Of a DNA stretch of 26,421 bases, positions 1 through 10,417 are shown piece after piece. The notes beneath the pieces are model-generated. The model worked only from the letters and a program-made list of their open reading frames with translations. It made no database searches and was not told the origin of the DNA. Within the stretch, counting starts at the first letter, position 1. Every line of letters starts with the position of its first letter. The DNA is from Hyphochytrium catenoides (lineage: Eukaryota > Sar > Hyphochytriomycetes > Hyphochytriales > Hyphochytriaceae), in assembly GCA_900088475.1 (NCBI GenBank), contig FLMG01002130.1, positions 1 through 26,421 of the forward strand, in the 5' to 3' direction. Both the position numbers and the translations under genes were made by a program.

Positions 1-1203
1 CCGATTCTATAGCCCCACCAATCAGAGCTCGAGTTATCGTAGCCGTTGGCAGCCCTGTAGCCCAGAAATAGAATACACCAGCATTGACCGGTGGAGATGC
101 TCTTACTCGTAGCATAGTAGGGAGCTGAGCTTATCAGTCTATTCGTTCCCCTTGTCGCTGACATCAGCTGCAATGATGGTTTCCCAGCGGTAGTTACACT
201 GGCTGCTATTTTTAGTCTCATCTAGCTTCTTCTACATATTGCCACTCCTCCGTCCTTCATTATTAACTACACGGGTCTGAAGGAGGTCGTCTTCGTCGTC
301 GGTGATGACTCATGACAATGGGTCAGGACGCCTACCTTACCTGTAGGGCTCAAGAGAAACATTAGCAGCTGTGGTGGGTCCGAACGTTCAGTTCCCCTGG
401 CTTTATACTCATCATTCTGATAGTCTGCTACTACTACTACTCAGCTCCTATGTCTTTTGGAGATGACAAAACCCTTGGTTTGCATGCAGCAGCGCCTTTA
501 TCGTTAGCTTGATTGGAGACCTGTAGAAAATGACCCAACAATAACGAGGAGTAGTTACCTTCTTAGTCCTGACTGCCCTCTGTCATCATGCTCATCCTCT
601 ACGCGACAAACTGATCCTCATGTAGATATAATAATGGGAAGAGTAGGGGAAGAGAGGAAATTAATGGCCTCTGCCGCTTCAGAGATGAGCCCATCTACTA
701 TAGCTCTGAAGGGAAGTTGGTTTTGACAACGGAGGAAATTCTTTCATCTGTTCTCAGTAATGCCAGTCCCTTGATCTCTTCGTAAAATATTCCAAGTTTT
801 TTTTTGCCTTTGGAGAGGAGGTGGATGTTCAGTGGAGCGTGAGATACGCCACTATTCATCATTTAGAGTGACCGCCACTCTTGGAGCCCATAGAGTCTTC
901 CCACAAGCCTTCAATTCCAAAAGAGAAGCCGCCTCTCTTTCCCTGATAATAGGCATTACTTACCCGGTGACTACCAAGCGGAACTTCACACTTCTCCTAT
1001 ACAGAAATGAAGACATCTCTATCTCATTAGAAACATAGCACCTCGCTACAGAGCGGGAATACGGTGTCACTCTGATCTGCCATTTTTCCCCAGAAGGCAC
1101 TGCCCGGGGAGAGAGCATTGTGAGAGCTACCTCGGCAGACATAAGGGAGCAGCCAAGGGCCGCTTCCTGAGCCGTAAGATTCCCGCGGGGCTTTGTTATT
1201 ACT
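1..1203. other. Intergenic, no supported gene
   Basis: All six frames are broken by frequent stops, and no domain-like peptide is visible. The stretch contains short trinucleotide runs such as (CTA)n near 430 and a T9 run near 797. The last bases before the 7TM gene (ending ttattact) give an A at -3 of its ATG, but I see no clear TATA box. A short minus-strand open frame running off the left edge was considered and rejected (see the rejected list). Confidence 0.5.
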
Positions 1204-1989
1204 ATGGAGCCGCTGGACATCTTTGTGCTGGTGGGCTACTTGGTGTCATTGGTGATCACTCTTTTGTGTCTTCCTGACATTAATCATTGGGAAATTGGGC
1301 GCAAGATTTTGCCTACCCTTTTGGCCATTTCAGTGTACACGAACATTATCAATCTCGTGGTCTTTCTGGCTTTATTCCTCCCGCAGTGCTCCGTGGAAGA
1401 GGGTGACGGACAGTGCTACATTGCTCTCACTGTGCTCGCTTACCTGATGGATTGGTTCACTTCTACTGCAACGGATCTAGTGTACATTTATCGCATGAAG
1501 GCAATGTTGCTAAAAGAGGAGGAACGTAGCCGCATCCGATGGTTCATGATCATCTCTTACGGCTATGGCATCGCTGGCATCACGTCCATTCTTTCCGTAT
1601 GGGAGGTGATCAGCGAAAACGACGCCGCTGTTATCTGGTCAGTGTGCAATATCCTGCTCGTCTTCAACCAGCTGGTGATGCACGCAGGGCTTATCCGCGT
1701 GCTAACGACAGGGAACCTCTCCAAATGCGCCCAAGGTCATGAATCCAAGAGGAAATGGTTGGCCATTGGGCTTACAGTCGCAACAGTTCTCTATCTTGCC
1801 GGCAGCATATATTATATGGTTGATCCAGAGCTTGGTATGCCGATGGTCAACATTCCTTGGGCTTTTAACCTGAAGATGTTTGGTTTAGTTAATCGCTTTA
1901 TAGAGGAGTTGATGCTGAGAAGAGGAGTAATCAATACCGCGAGGGTCATGGATGAGACGACAGCGGCAGCGGGAGTCTGTGGCAGGTAG
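1204..1989 (+). CDS. Seven-transmembrane protein with GPCR-like topology, family not recognised
   Basis: This is a 261-aa protein. Seven hydrophobic segments lie at about residues 7-24, 36-60, 71-96, 113-136, 141-165, 185-206 and 216-236. Charge distribution supports N-outside, C-inside. The basic loops are 97-112 (RMKAMLLKEEERSRIR) after helix 3 and 165-184 after helix 5, while loops 61-70, 137-140 and 207-213 are acidic or neutral. Two cysteines, C62 and C71, flank the first outer loop. Helix 3 ends in TDLVYIYR, which loosely recalls the D/E-R-Y region of rhodopsin-like receptors. I do not match it to a named receptor class. The start ATG has A at -3 and G at +4, and the frame is intact without introns. 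The C-terminal tail is short (about 24 residues) with no domain. A receptor, a channel-like or a scaffolding role all remain possible. The coding call is secure; the function is not. Confidence 0.85.
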   Translation: MEPLDIFVLVGYLVSLVITLLCLPDINHWEIGRKILPTLLAISVYTNIINLVVFLALFLPQCSVEEGDGQCYIALTVLAYLMDWFTSTATDLVYIYRMKAMLLKEEERSRIRWFMIISYGYGIAGITSILSVWEVISENDAAVIWSVCNILLVFNQLVMHAGLIRVLTTGNLSKCAQGHESKRKWLAIGLTVATVLYLAGSIYYMVDPELGMPMVNIPWAFNLKMFGLVNRFIEELMLRRGVINTARVMDETTAAAGVCGR

Positions 1990-4651
1990 CGGCAAATGTG
2001 CTGGGCAGCCTTAGGAGCGTTGCTATCAGCTTAGGAGAGGAAGAGGGCGACGAACTACTTTGTCGTCAGACGTTCTGCTGCTCGGTCGATTATCGAACGA
2101 CCTCTTTTCCCTTGTTCAGAGTTCGAGCCAACTAGCCAACTAGGGTAAGAGATAGACCCAATAGAAAAGTCACTCTACTTGGTTACGCACCCTCCCTTGG
2201 CCTCTCCATGCTAATGATGTTACCCAGTAGCCGCTAAGTAGTGAGAGTCTGCTTGTGTCCACCGAAAGAGGACAAAGGTGCCATCATAAATGATAACAGC
2301 GGTGACACCCCTTCTTCTTTCTTCCCTTGCTACATTGTTTGACAGATATGCTTTGCATTGAGGGGCTGTTGCCCCTATTCCTTTGCAGTTCGTAGGACAA
2401 GCAGGGTGAGCAAATATGAAAACTGCAACTAAAGAACAAGGAATCACAATATATACTTTCACTCTGTTCCTGATGGTCTCTCTTATAAGTAAGCTCTATG
2501 CTAAGTCTTCCTTGATCTCTCTATCCCTTCCTCTTGGGACTACTGCGCGACCTGTTCGCTCAGAATGATTCACTTTTTTTGCTGAGAACCTTGTATACCT
2601 ACATGTCCCACTAACTTGTCTTACTTCCTCTGGCTCTTCTCATACTCGCTGTCAAGATTATCATCAATTTAGCGGATTTTTGAGGTATCCTCTCCCTCCG
2701 CTCTCCGTCTCCCTCACTCGTACTCCGCCATCCTCATTAGTTGTTAGGCCACGGTGGTCCAAGGCATCTGGACAAAAAAATATGACCAACTAGGTCTCCC
2801 ACCCGTCAGCGAGGGATGAAAGGTCGCTCTGTAGTGATGAGAAGCTCTTCGAGACTCTGGCATGTATTTCAGAGCGACAGCGAGGCACACGAGAGTGTGA
2901 GAGAGCGCAGAGAAGATAGCTTCGAAAGGGAGAAAAGGAAGTCACAGATAGCTTCAAGGAAGGGAGACCCAGATTGAAAGCGGCAGTACAGATTGAGCAG
3001 AGTTAGAGGAGCAAATGACACACAAAGGAGACAGAGAACGTGAGATAGAGGAGGAGAAGCAAAGTAGGTAGATCGTAGGGCGTGCTCACTTACTAGTGAA
3101 TCTTATGATGAGAACGCTTGTGTATCATTCAGCTTCAGTGGTCCTCTAGACACAGAATATCGCCATGGTTTACTATGAGAGGACTCACACGGACATGTCT
3201 GCACCACATTCTTTGGAAGACTCGAACCCATTTTGCACAAAGGAAGGCTGCGCTAGCTTGACAACGACTCTATCATCGCTTGCTTGGATACCTACTTACT
3301 GCTAGTAAGCTTCATTAGTCTACGTCTTGAAGCTGCTCAGGGTGACGCTGGGAGGTCGTGTTGATGATGTTGGCGCACGGTAACACCTCTGAAGAGCATC
3401 ATTACTCGTGCTGTTGCTGATCGTGTATGCGGACTAGAGGCTATGCTGACCGAGCCAGTTGAGAGATCATTCTATCGGCTCCATCCTCCCTTGTTCCTTT
3501 ATCCTCTTGTGCGTAGCTCCTGGGATTCTCTGTTCTGGTGGTTCAGTATTCGTCCGGCTCCTATGACCTTGTCGTATCCATAGACATTCCCTTTACAGCT
3601 TTCTTCTACCACCGCTTTATCATACTGGTACGCGAACTTCTGTCAGAAGAAAGTAGGCTTGCGCGGTGTACGTCTGGGATCCCTTCGAGGACCCTATCTA
3701 TCATCAATTCAGTTCTCTTTGGCTTGTCTTATTAGTGAGGGGTGCGGGACAGCAGAGGTTTGGGGCTCGCATAGTCAGCCGTCGTTAGTCCATGATTAGA
3801 TTTCCTTCTGCTCACCAGGATGAGCGTGAGAGAACATGCAAATGAATGGTGGTAAACCTCTGGCTGGGGGAGTCAAACTGGCGCTTGACATTACTAGTTT
3901 GGGAGCTCTCCTTGTCGCCTAGCTGGGTCAACCGGAAGGTAGCTCTTGGCCCCGTTAGTAATTGCCGACGTGTCCTAACTCTACGACTAACCCACAAGGA
4001 CTAAGCTAACTCACAAGAACTGAGTACTCCTTACCGCCACGACTACAAATTAGTTACGTACTCTCTCTTCTAACGTACGTTTGGCGCAGTGAAGACAGGG
4101 CGGGCGGGCGGTTGACTGTTCTTGCTACGCCGAATAGGTGCAGTCAGCTGTGCCTCCCCTCTCCGTTGCCGCTTTGTCTACGTCTGGACAGGCGGGAGAG
4201 GCTGAGGCTGACCGAGCAAATCTGAGACTGAGGCCCGAGGTCAGCCCCATCCTCTAACCGCGCCAGGAAAACCTAATATCCCCCCGAATATTCAACCGTT
4301 TTGCTTTTGCCCGCCGGGAATACGTTCTTCCCAATCTCTGAGTTCCAATCATCCTCTCATAATGTTGAGAGACTAGAGGTTATTAACCTGGAGCAGAGCT
4401 TTTCAGGCCCTTTTCATTCCTTCGCTGACGTCTATAAGGCCTAAAATTGCTCTATTTCTATGCCAGAGACCGGCGGAGAACTAATTGCGCAGTCGATAGG
4501 ATGCTTGAAACCAGAGATAGATGAGTTTCAACGTCAGAAGGTACCGTCTGTATCCCTAACGTGGTCCTGAACATGGGATGTGTTACATCCACTTTTACCC
4601 TTGTGCAACCAAGAATTCATTAGATGGAAGTCTATCAAACTAAGACTGACC
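1990..4651. other. Intergenic, strongly purine-biased block at 2870-3075
   Basis: No long open frame or recognisable domain is seen on either strand. From about 2870 to 3075 the plus strand is strongly purine-rich (mixed GAGA/AAGG without a perfect microsatellite). Around 4096-4112 there is a GGGCGGGCGGGCGG run that could form G-rich secondary structure. A small secretory-looking open frame at 2220-2462 on the minus strand begins only at a GTG codon and was not accepted. Confidence 0.5.
3987..4024. repeat. Imperfect 19-bp tandem duplication
   Basis: Two adjacent 19-nt units, ctaacccacaaggactaag and ctaactcacaagaactgag, differ at three positions. They lie in otherwise featureless intergenic DNA. 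This is probably a replication-slippage product, and no function is suggested. Confidence 0.6.
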
Positions 4652-5089
4652 TTATCCCTCGCACGCTGCTTGCGGTGAGCTACTAGTACTACCCTGCGGC
4701 GTGATATTACCACTGTCTTCCCGCTCCAGAACACATTTTTCACTGTCTAGTTCTAAGGAGAATAGACTAATGAAGCCATTGAGCAAAGGAGAGTACCGCA
4801 GTCGAGACCTGACGCTAATAATGATGATAAGTGAGAAACTATCATAAAACACAAAGATACATCCCAGCCCCATCAGGCAAAGCACTAAAGAGATTATAAG
4901 GTCGCAAAGTCCAGACCATAGAGGATCCGGACCAATAGTGCAGATTCGCAGAGTAGCTTCTCCAGCATGAAGAGATGCGAGTCGTACGCCCTGATAGAGC
5001 GCCCGACCACACTCCAGTTCATTAAACAAAAGCCAGTAGTAGAGGCAGCGCCATCCTATTGACACGAAGAGTACTCCAGAAAGAACCAT
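4652..5089 (-). CDS. Doubtful small membrane-protein ORF
   Basis: This 145-codon open frame starts at a true ATG (flanked ttccATGg, poor at -3 but G at +4). It predicts two hydrophobic stretches, about residues 2-22 and 60-88, the second containing LCDLIISLVLCLMGLGCIFV. A polar serine/acidic tail of about 35 residues follows. No family is recognised. In its favour, the plus strand over 5520-6000 is purine-rich, which makes the ORF's upstream side pyrimidine-rich on its coding strand, as also seen upstream of the ABCG gene. Against it, the length is within reach of chance in stop-poor composition and there is no conserved motif. It could be a hypothetical gene, one exon of a gene, or noise. 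Confidence 0.28.
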   Translation of the reverse strand: MVLSGVLFVSIGWRCLYYWLLFNELECGRALYQGVRLASLHAGEATLRICTIGPDPLWSGLCDLIISLVLCLMGLGCIFVFYDSFSLIIIISVRSRLRYSPLLNGFISLFSLELDSEKCVLEREDSGNITPQGSTSSSPQAACEG

Positions 5090-7429
5090 GGAAAAGTTCT
5101 TTCCCTAGGATGCCTAAGGGACCAATTTATATTGGAAACGTTCATATCTAGCACAGACTGATGCACGTTAACTCTCTCATCATAGGACCAACAACCATCA
5201 AAAAAACTCGGGACCCAAATATATTCTATGCATCACCGTCATCATATGGCCTTCTATTTCAGAGAGCCGAGTCAATGGATAGATCGAGGGAACGGGACCT
5301 GTCATCATACTACTTGAGCAGTGAATAGTAGCCTCAGTCTTTTATCCTGAATCACCACAATCATCACCTCCGCCCTTTGGGATTGCCACAGAAGCACTGT
5401 CCTTGGATGCAAATCGAGGATTGACCTCGCCTGATCCTCCACTACTATAGAAGGCTTGAACGTCAGGATAGTAGTGCAGCTATTGTTAGTGACTTTATTC
5501 GTCAAGCCATTTAGGGTAGGCCTTCCACTGAAGATACTTCATTCGAGAAGAGAAGCGCAGTCGAGCCGCCGTAGCGTCCCCCAGCGGCGGACTAGGAGGG
5601 AGTTATCGACCCCAAAGAAGAGCTACCGCTCGAGAGAGCTATCAAGGAAAGAGCATCCGAGGACCAACCAAGACCAGTGAAAGAGGTTAGCAACCGATAT
5701 ATCGACTGATGAAAGAACTACCGACGAGGAGAGAAGAGCTGCTTACAGACTGAGCTGCCAACCGCCCCAGAGAGTAGCCAGAAGATTAGCTCTGAAAGAC
5801 TCCGTGTGCAGCATCAGCCTGCAACCGTAGCTAGAACCTTTGTGTAGAGTTAGAGCGTGGCAAGCGAATGACTTTAGAGCCAGTTGTCAGAGAAGAGGAG
5901 ACACCAACGACCGTGAGCCAAAGGCAATTCGAAGGAAAAGAGACCCTTACAAGGAGAAGAGAAGAGAGAGAGAAGCAAGGAAGAAATCACTGGGGAGACG
6001 TTACAGAAGAGCCGTTTCACCGTCGTTTTGGCCAACCAACTCCTGACTTGATAACCACCGCAAGTGCCCTCACCATCATCCCCATCAATAGCAGAGCTTC
6101 ATTCTTTGATAGGGAAAGCGAGGCAAAGGCACCAGAATGAATAAAAAAACTGTTGGTCTTATCAGTTTCTCAATGAGATTTTCCTCATCATTCTCTTCCA
6201 TAAAATGCTTATGGTTCTTCGTCTTTTCTCTGTAGAGTCTTGAACATTCTTCTAAGCAAATAGGACCAAGACAAATCAAACAAGAAGTCCTCCTAGCTCT
6301 TGTTGCCTACCAGCTTGTTTTTCATGGACGGGTAGAGCCAACGGTGGCATCCTCTCCTTTGTTCGGGGCGATGTTTGCCGTTGTGGGTCGGTTGTCGTTG
6401 GTTACAGCTCGACCACCAACAGCACCGCCGGCCTGCTAAGGCCTCCCCTTAACGAATCGTGATGGTTCCTTTTTTCCAGGCTCAAGCTTTAGTCGTGAAG
6501 TACCATGGTAGAGCAAGGTTCTTCGGACAACCTCGCTCTCGCGTTGTAGACTTCCTCCTTTTGTCCTTTCACTATCATGGTCTTCTGCGCTTTCGCCTAT
6601 CAGAATTTGGACCACTTTGCTCCCTCTTCTTTCTCCCACTATCATCCATCCTTTGAATCCTAGAAGAAGGAATACTCACCTCCTTCGACCGTTCTCCGTC
6701 TTCCTCCATCGTCACGATGAGAATAGTCAAGCCGTTGTTGACAGAGAGAGTGTCCCAGAGAAGTCTCCGTTACAGATTCGCAGTGACCGGAAGAAGCCCA
6801 CGAACCACCAGAGGAACAAGTATAGCAAGAGCCATGCCTCTCTTCTCTTATCTTACCTTCCTTCCCGTCGTCACATCCTCACTCGGCCGGGTCTTACTGT
6901 CCTGTCTATGTTGGGGTTATGGGTAAAATTGTGCCTCAATCAGAAGGGTTGCGCCCTGAGCAAAAGTACGGCCTTCTGTACATCAAACCATCCTATTTTT
7001 CTTATAACCGTCGCTCATCAGCGGCAGGGAGAATGAGAAGAAGCGGCAAGATAGGATCGTTGCTTTAAAAATAACTCCCATTTCCAAAATATCGGTCCAC
7101 TAGATAAGAGACTAGCGTTCTTCACAACGGCAGCACGCCCCAATTATCACACTGAAGCCCAATCTTCCTCCTCTGTCCAACACCTAGCGGCCACTATTGG
7201 TAGCCTCAGGTTCTCAACAAGTCCGGACAAAAGACTGACGGAGCGGAGCTAGACACTCGCACATTAGGCTGGGGCCTTTGGCGTCATGGCAATAGTACAA
7301 CCTTACTAGAGAGAGAAAGACCACTCTACGCTGCATCAGGCAACGGACGGTCTCCCGCCATCATTCGGACTTGATTACGAAAGAGGTTCATATTGAGAGT
7401 CTTCGGTAATACCCTTGAGGAAGACAGTC
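5090..7429. other. Intergenic, purine-rich then pyrimidine-rich tracts
   Basis: About 5520-6000 is purine-rich on the plus strand (repeated AGAAGAG/GAGAGAGA), and about 6440-6760 is pyrimidine-rich. Several overlapping short open frames here (5456-5680, 5840-6140, 6617-7036) have Arg/Lys/Glu-rich or Ser/Leu-rich composition, as expected from the base bias. No domain, zinc knuckle or protease motif could be recognised. The last kilobase is the presumed 5' region of the glycosyltransferase gene. An in-frame TGA lies shortly upstream of that gene's first ATG. Confidence 0.45.
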
Positions 7430-9496
7430 ATGAGTGCCCTTGAACACCAGAAGCTGTCTCTCTTGCGACGGCCGGTACCGCCGCCATCCTCTTGTCCGCC
7501 TTCGCCTGACATTCTCGCCAGCACCACCAGCACAGCAGTAGAAGTGCCACGTGGGGTCCGCCCTACCGGCAAGCACGCTTCAGTAGTGAGATCTTCCCAT
7601 CACAACCATGACTGCCAGGCTCCGGCCATCGAGACTAGCAGTGGAGAAGGAATTGGAGAAGCACGATGCCCAGCCGCAACGACCATCAGAGACAGTTTTG
7701 TTTCCTTTGCGGTCGACTACCTGTGTCCCCGAAGCTCTTGTTGGCCGCATATGTGGGATGTCAGTGGACGGGGAGAGAATTCATGGGTGCGTAGCCTGAC
7801 GAAGCAACCTAACAGCCAGAGTTCGAGAAATAACCATGAAGACTCTGTCCCTCTTAAAAGCAGGGCGGGGGTAGAAGAGAGCTTTGAGCTTTTGGCCGCG
7901 GACAACTCCAAGAAATCCGCCTACGCAATATCCTGGTGCTGGTGGAGTCCAGTGGCACGTAGCCATGGCGCTCGCCATGTTTGGAAATGGTCGCTCAGGC
8001 GGATGATAGTAAGGACCAGAACACTCCCAGTACCGAGATCTCTCCTAGTGTTTGGGCTTCTCCTTATCGTGCTCACCTTTGGCTTTTTTTGCCTCTATAC
8101 CAGCACGGAGGAGCCGTCCCAACATCCCCTCAAACTATCTTCTTGGAAGAAGGCTAGTAGCGATGTTGGTCCGACTGTCTCTTCTTCTTCGCTGTCTGAT
8201 AATAAGATGGTGGGGAAGACGAAGGATGTGATGCCTCACATTATCTTCTCAACAGACTGCTCTCCGTTCATGACATGGCAGTCGGAGCTTCTTCTCTCTT
8301 CTGCGCGAAGAGTAGGACACACAGGAAAGATCACACGTATCGCTAGCGGTTGCACTGAAGACCAACAGCAGAAGGAAAGGGCAAGAAAGCGTAACTCTCC
8401 TCTTGGTATCGAACAAGACTACGATGTCTTCTTTGCTGGAGATTATGCCTGGGATGAGGTCTCCAAGACGAAGTATACACCGCGGAACAAACCTGGGGGA
8501 CTGCGAGACTGGCTTCAGAGCCTTCCCAATGAGAGAGATGAGGAGGTGGTGGCGCTGATAGATACAGATTTCATCTTTCTCCGACCTCTGGTGACCAATA
8601 CTGGTGGTGACCATCATCTTACGTCCAAGAACTGGATTAGCGCCTCTAGCTCTATGAATGAGAGTGTATTGAATGACTGGGTTGCGCCTGGTTACATGGT
8701 CTCTCAGGCCTACGGATATGGCTCTACATGGTTGAAGGGCGTCGACAAGCTCAACAGTAGCTTTCCAGCGGACTCTCCTGTTCACGGCTTCAAGCCAGGC
8801 ACTGCGCGAGCCCTTGACTTAGCCGTCGGTCCGCCGTATATTGGGCTGGTGAAGGACTTTAGAGCCCTGGTAGGAGACTACTTCGATCTGACTGGAACGC
8901 TATGGCGGCTGAATGGAGGATGGATGGAAGAGATGAGTGCCTTTAGCTTGGCCACAGCGAACCAAGGAATCCAGCAGAAAAGACTGGCCAACTACATGAT
9001 CTCTCACCCGTCAGGGGAGGACGAAGGGTGGCCCTGGATCGATGGGAAGCTCTCTGACGACCAGAATCCGTGTTCCGAGGGAGAGGGCGAAGGCCTGCAC
9101 GCGCTGTTTCATCGTCACAATGGCCGTAGCGTCGCCGAACCACCAGAAGAGCCCATTTCCTTACCTACATTCTTCCACTATTGTCAAAGCCTCCAGTTGG
9201 AAGACTCTGAACGGGAACGAAGGACGTGGATCTGGACCAAGTATCGCCTTCCCCACGACCAATTGCTCTCAAATTGCTCGATGCCACTCTTTAAGGAGCC
9301 GCCAGCATCGCTGTGGACGGCAGCTAACAGTAAAGGAGATGTCCAAGGCGCACGGAAGGCGTTGATGATCTGTACTGGGCTTAAAGCTCTAAACGCCATG
9401 CTGAAGGACCATCGCAGTCTGTCTTGTCCAGGCGGAGTTTTTAACAATGAGAAGCGCGCCTTTATCACCAAGGAGGGCCGCATACAGTTCGACTAG
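7430..9496 (+). CDS. Type II membrane glycosyltransferase, SGT1/HPAT-like
   Basis: This is predicted to transfer a sugar to serine or hydroxyproline residues of secretory proteins in the ER/Golgi. From the first ATG it is 688 aa. There is a Ser/Pro-rich N-terminal extension of about 200 residues, then one membrane anchor (LLVFGLLLIVLTFGFFCLY, about residues 205-223), a short stem and a luminal catalytic domain. The catalytic domain opens with HIIFSTDCSPFMTWQ and GKITRIASGC. It has a DTD metal/nucleotide-sugar motif in VVALIDTDFIFLRPL (D378-T-D380). Further on it carries GPPYIGLVKDF and NGGWMEEMSAFSLA. The order and wording match the peptidyl-serine galactosyltransferase and hydroxyproline O-arabinosyltransferase group (CAZy GT96/GT95) of plants, algae and stramenopiles. 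The start is uncertain. ATG 7430 is the first ATG after an in-frame stop and has G at -3. ATG 8003 would give a conventional 497-aa type II enzyme with 11 residues before the anchor, but the 588 upstream bases stay open in frame. Donor sugar and acceptor cannot be read from sequence. Confidence 0.88.
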   Translation: MSALEHQKLSLLRRPVPPPSSCPPSPDILASTTSTAVEVPRGVRPTGKHASVVRSSHHNHDCQAPAIETSSGEGIGEARCPAATTIRDSFVSFAVDYLCPRSSCWPHMWDVSGRGENSWVRSLTKQPNSQSSRNNHEDSVPLKSRAGVEESFELLAADNSKKSAYAISWCWWSPVARSHGARHVWKWSLRRMIVRTRTLPVPRSLLVFGLLLIVLTFGFFCLYTSTEEPSQHPLKLSSWKKASSDVGPTVSSSSLSDNKMVGKTKDVMPHIIFSTDCSPFMTWQSELLLSSARRVGHTGKITRIASGCTEDQQQKERARKRNSPLGIEQDYDVFFAGDYAWDEVSKTKYTPRNKPGGLRDWLQSLPNERDEEVVALIDTDFIFLRPLVTNTGGDHHLTSKNWISASSSMNESVLNDWVAPGYMVSQAYGYGSTWLKGVDKLNSSFPADSPVHGFKPGTARALDLAVGPPYIGLVKDFRALVGDYFDLTGTLWRLNGGWMEEMSAFSLATANQGIQQKRLANYMISHPSGEDEGWPWIDGKLSDDQNPCSEGEGEGLHALFHRHNGRSVAEPPEEPISLPTFFHYCQSLQLEDSERERRTWIWTKYRLPHDQLLSNCSMPLFKEPPASLWTAANSKGDVQGARKALMICTGLKALNAMLKDHRSLSCPGGVFNNEKRAFITKEGRIQFD

Positions 9497-10317
9497 TTTG
9501 ACTGGTAGAAGAGATGGACATTGCATTAATCTTCAATATAATCATTGCGAACTCGCCTGGTAGGAGGGATCTCATAATGAGTATGCTGAGCATCATAGAT
9601 GAAGAGAGAGACCTAGTTCCTCGACTACTTTTACTCGGGTGGAAGCATTCTCAGTTTGTTTCCGTTTTACCTCGCTTTGTAGGGCTAACATGCCGTGGGA
9701 CAAATGACTCCACCAGTTTACGGCTGCGCCCTCGTAGATCAGCAGAGGAAGATTGCCCGTCTAAGTCATAGAGAGAAGAGATGATCTACGTCTAGAGAGC
9801 GCTTCATGGAAATGGTATGTATCCACTTCTTCTCTCCATTTGGAGTGGACTTCGGAATGAGCATGACGACAGGACTTTTTGAGATCAAGACAAGCTCTCT
9901 CCCGCGTATATATATAGAGAGTCAAGGTAAGGCACAGAGAGTGATTAACGTAAGGACGTGCGCGTTCTTCAATTTGTCGAGAGGAGGTAAGCTCTGGTTC
10001 CAAAAGTAGCAGTCAATGTCAAACTGAAGCGTAGAGGGCTCAGAAGCCTGTTCCCAATGTCTCTCGCCATTCGTGCAACGATGGCCCTGCTCTGTAGCGA
10101 TCACTAGGCTGGCTATCTGGCCTTGATAGGCATTGGCTCCCGATTGTATTGATCAAGAACGTTTTCCTCAAATAGCAGTGAGACCAAGTATACTGACTTA
10201 CCTACAGGGCATTGACACTTCTGGAGCCGAGGGAGAAAGTGGGCCAGGCACCCGCAAACTTGAAGAGCGACGCCAGCGCTATCCTTCCGCTCTGAGGAAG
10301 CCTCAACGTTCTGCGGA
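9497..10317. other. Intergenic, 3' flank of the glycosyltransferase gene
   Basis: This region holds only short open frames (for example 9514-9771, 85 codons) without recognisable motifs. The AT-richer stretch ttaatcttcaatataatc just after the stop codon may lie in the 3' UTR. No canonical AATAAA signal is evident. A short alternating run, gtatatatatagag, lies near 9905. Confidence 0.5.
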
Positions 10318-10320
10318 TGT

Positions 10321-10337
10321 TTTAGGGTTAGGGTTAG
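10321..10337 (+). repeat. Short interstitial telomere-like motif
   Basis: The sequence tttagggttagggttag contains one TTTAGGG and about one and a half TTAGGG units. Such repeats are telomeric in fungi and animals (TTAGGG) and in plants, oomycetes and many algae (TTTAGGG). Only about 2.5 units are present, so it is not a telomere. It could be a break-repair scar, a telobox-like regulatory element or chance. Confidence 0.5.
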
Positions 10338-10417
10338 CGCCTCCGACCCGTATAGAATAGGCATCATGTTCCGGCTACCGGACCAGTTCACAACTCTCTT
10401 TGCTGCCCTATGGTCCT

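Noticed and set aside
1-119. Minus-strand open frame running off the left edge (about 39 codons from an ATG near 119, hydrophobic with FYFWATG)
   Set aside because: Too short to judge and no recognised motif. It could be the start of a gene beyond the window but cannot be supported here.
2220-2462. Minus-strand 80-codon frame resembling a small secreted cysteine protein
   Set aside because: It begins at GTG, not ATG, there is no ATG for the hydrophobic leader, and the cysteine spacing matches nothing I know.
3200-3260. Minus-strand gggttcgagtctt considered as a tRNA T-arm
   Set aside because: The flanking bases do not pair as a T-stem, and no acceptor or anticodon arm could be built.
5456-6140. 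Arg/Lys-rich overlapping frames considered as a retroelement gag
   Set aside because: No zinc-knuckle CCHC or capsid-like segment. The composition follows from the purine-rich DNA.
6617-7036. 139-codon plus-strand frame, with a segment vaguely like copia reverse transcriptase (LCLNQKGCALSK)
   Set aside because: The resemblance is weak, no neighbouring YVDD or PYR-type block is present, and the rest is Ser/Leu-rich bias.
8249-8785. 178-codon minus-strand frame
   Set aside because: It lies wholly inside the glycosyltransferase catalytic domain in antisense and is a shadow frame.
9514-9771. 85-codon ATG frame just after the glycosyltransferase stop
   Set aside because: No motif, and a different frame from the gene upstream. 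Downstream small cistrons are not expected in a eukaryote.
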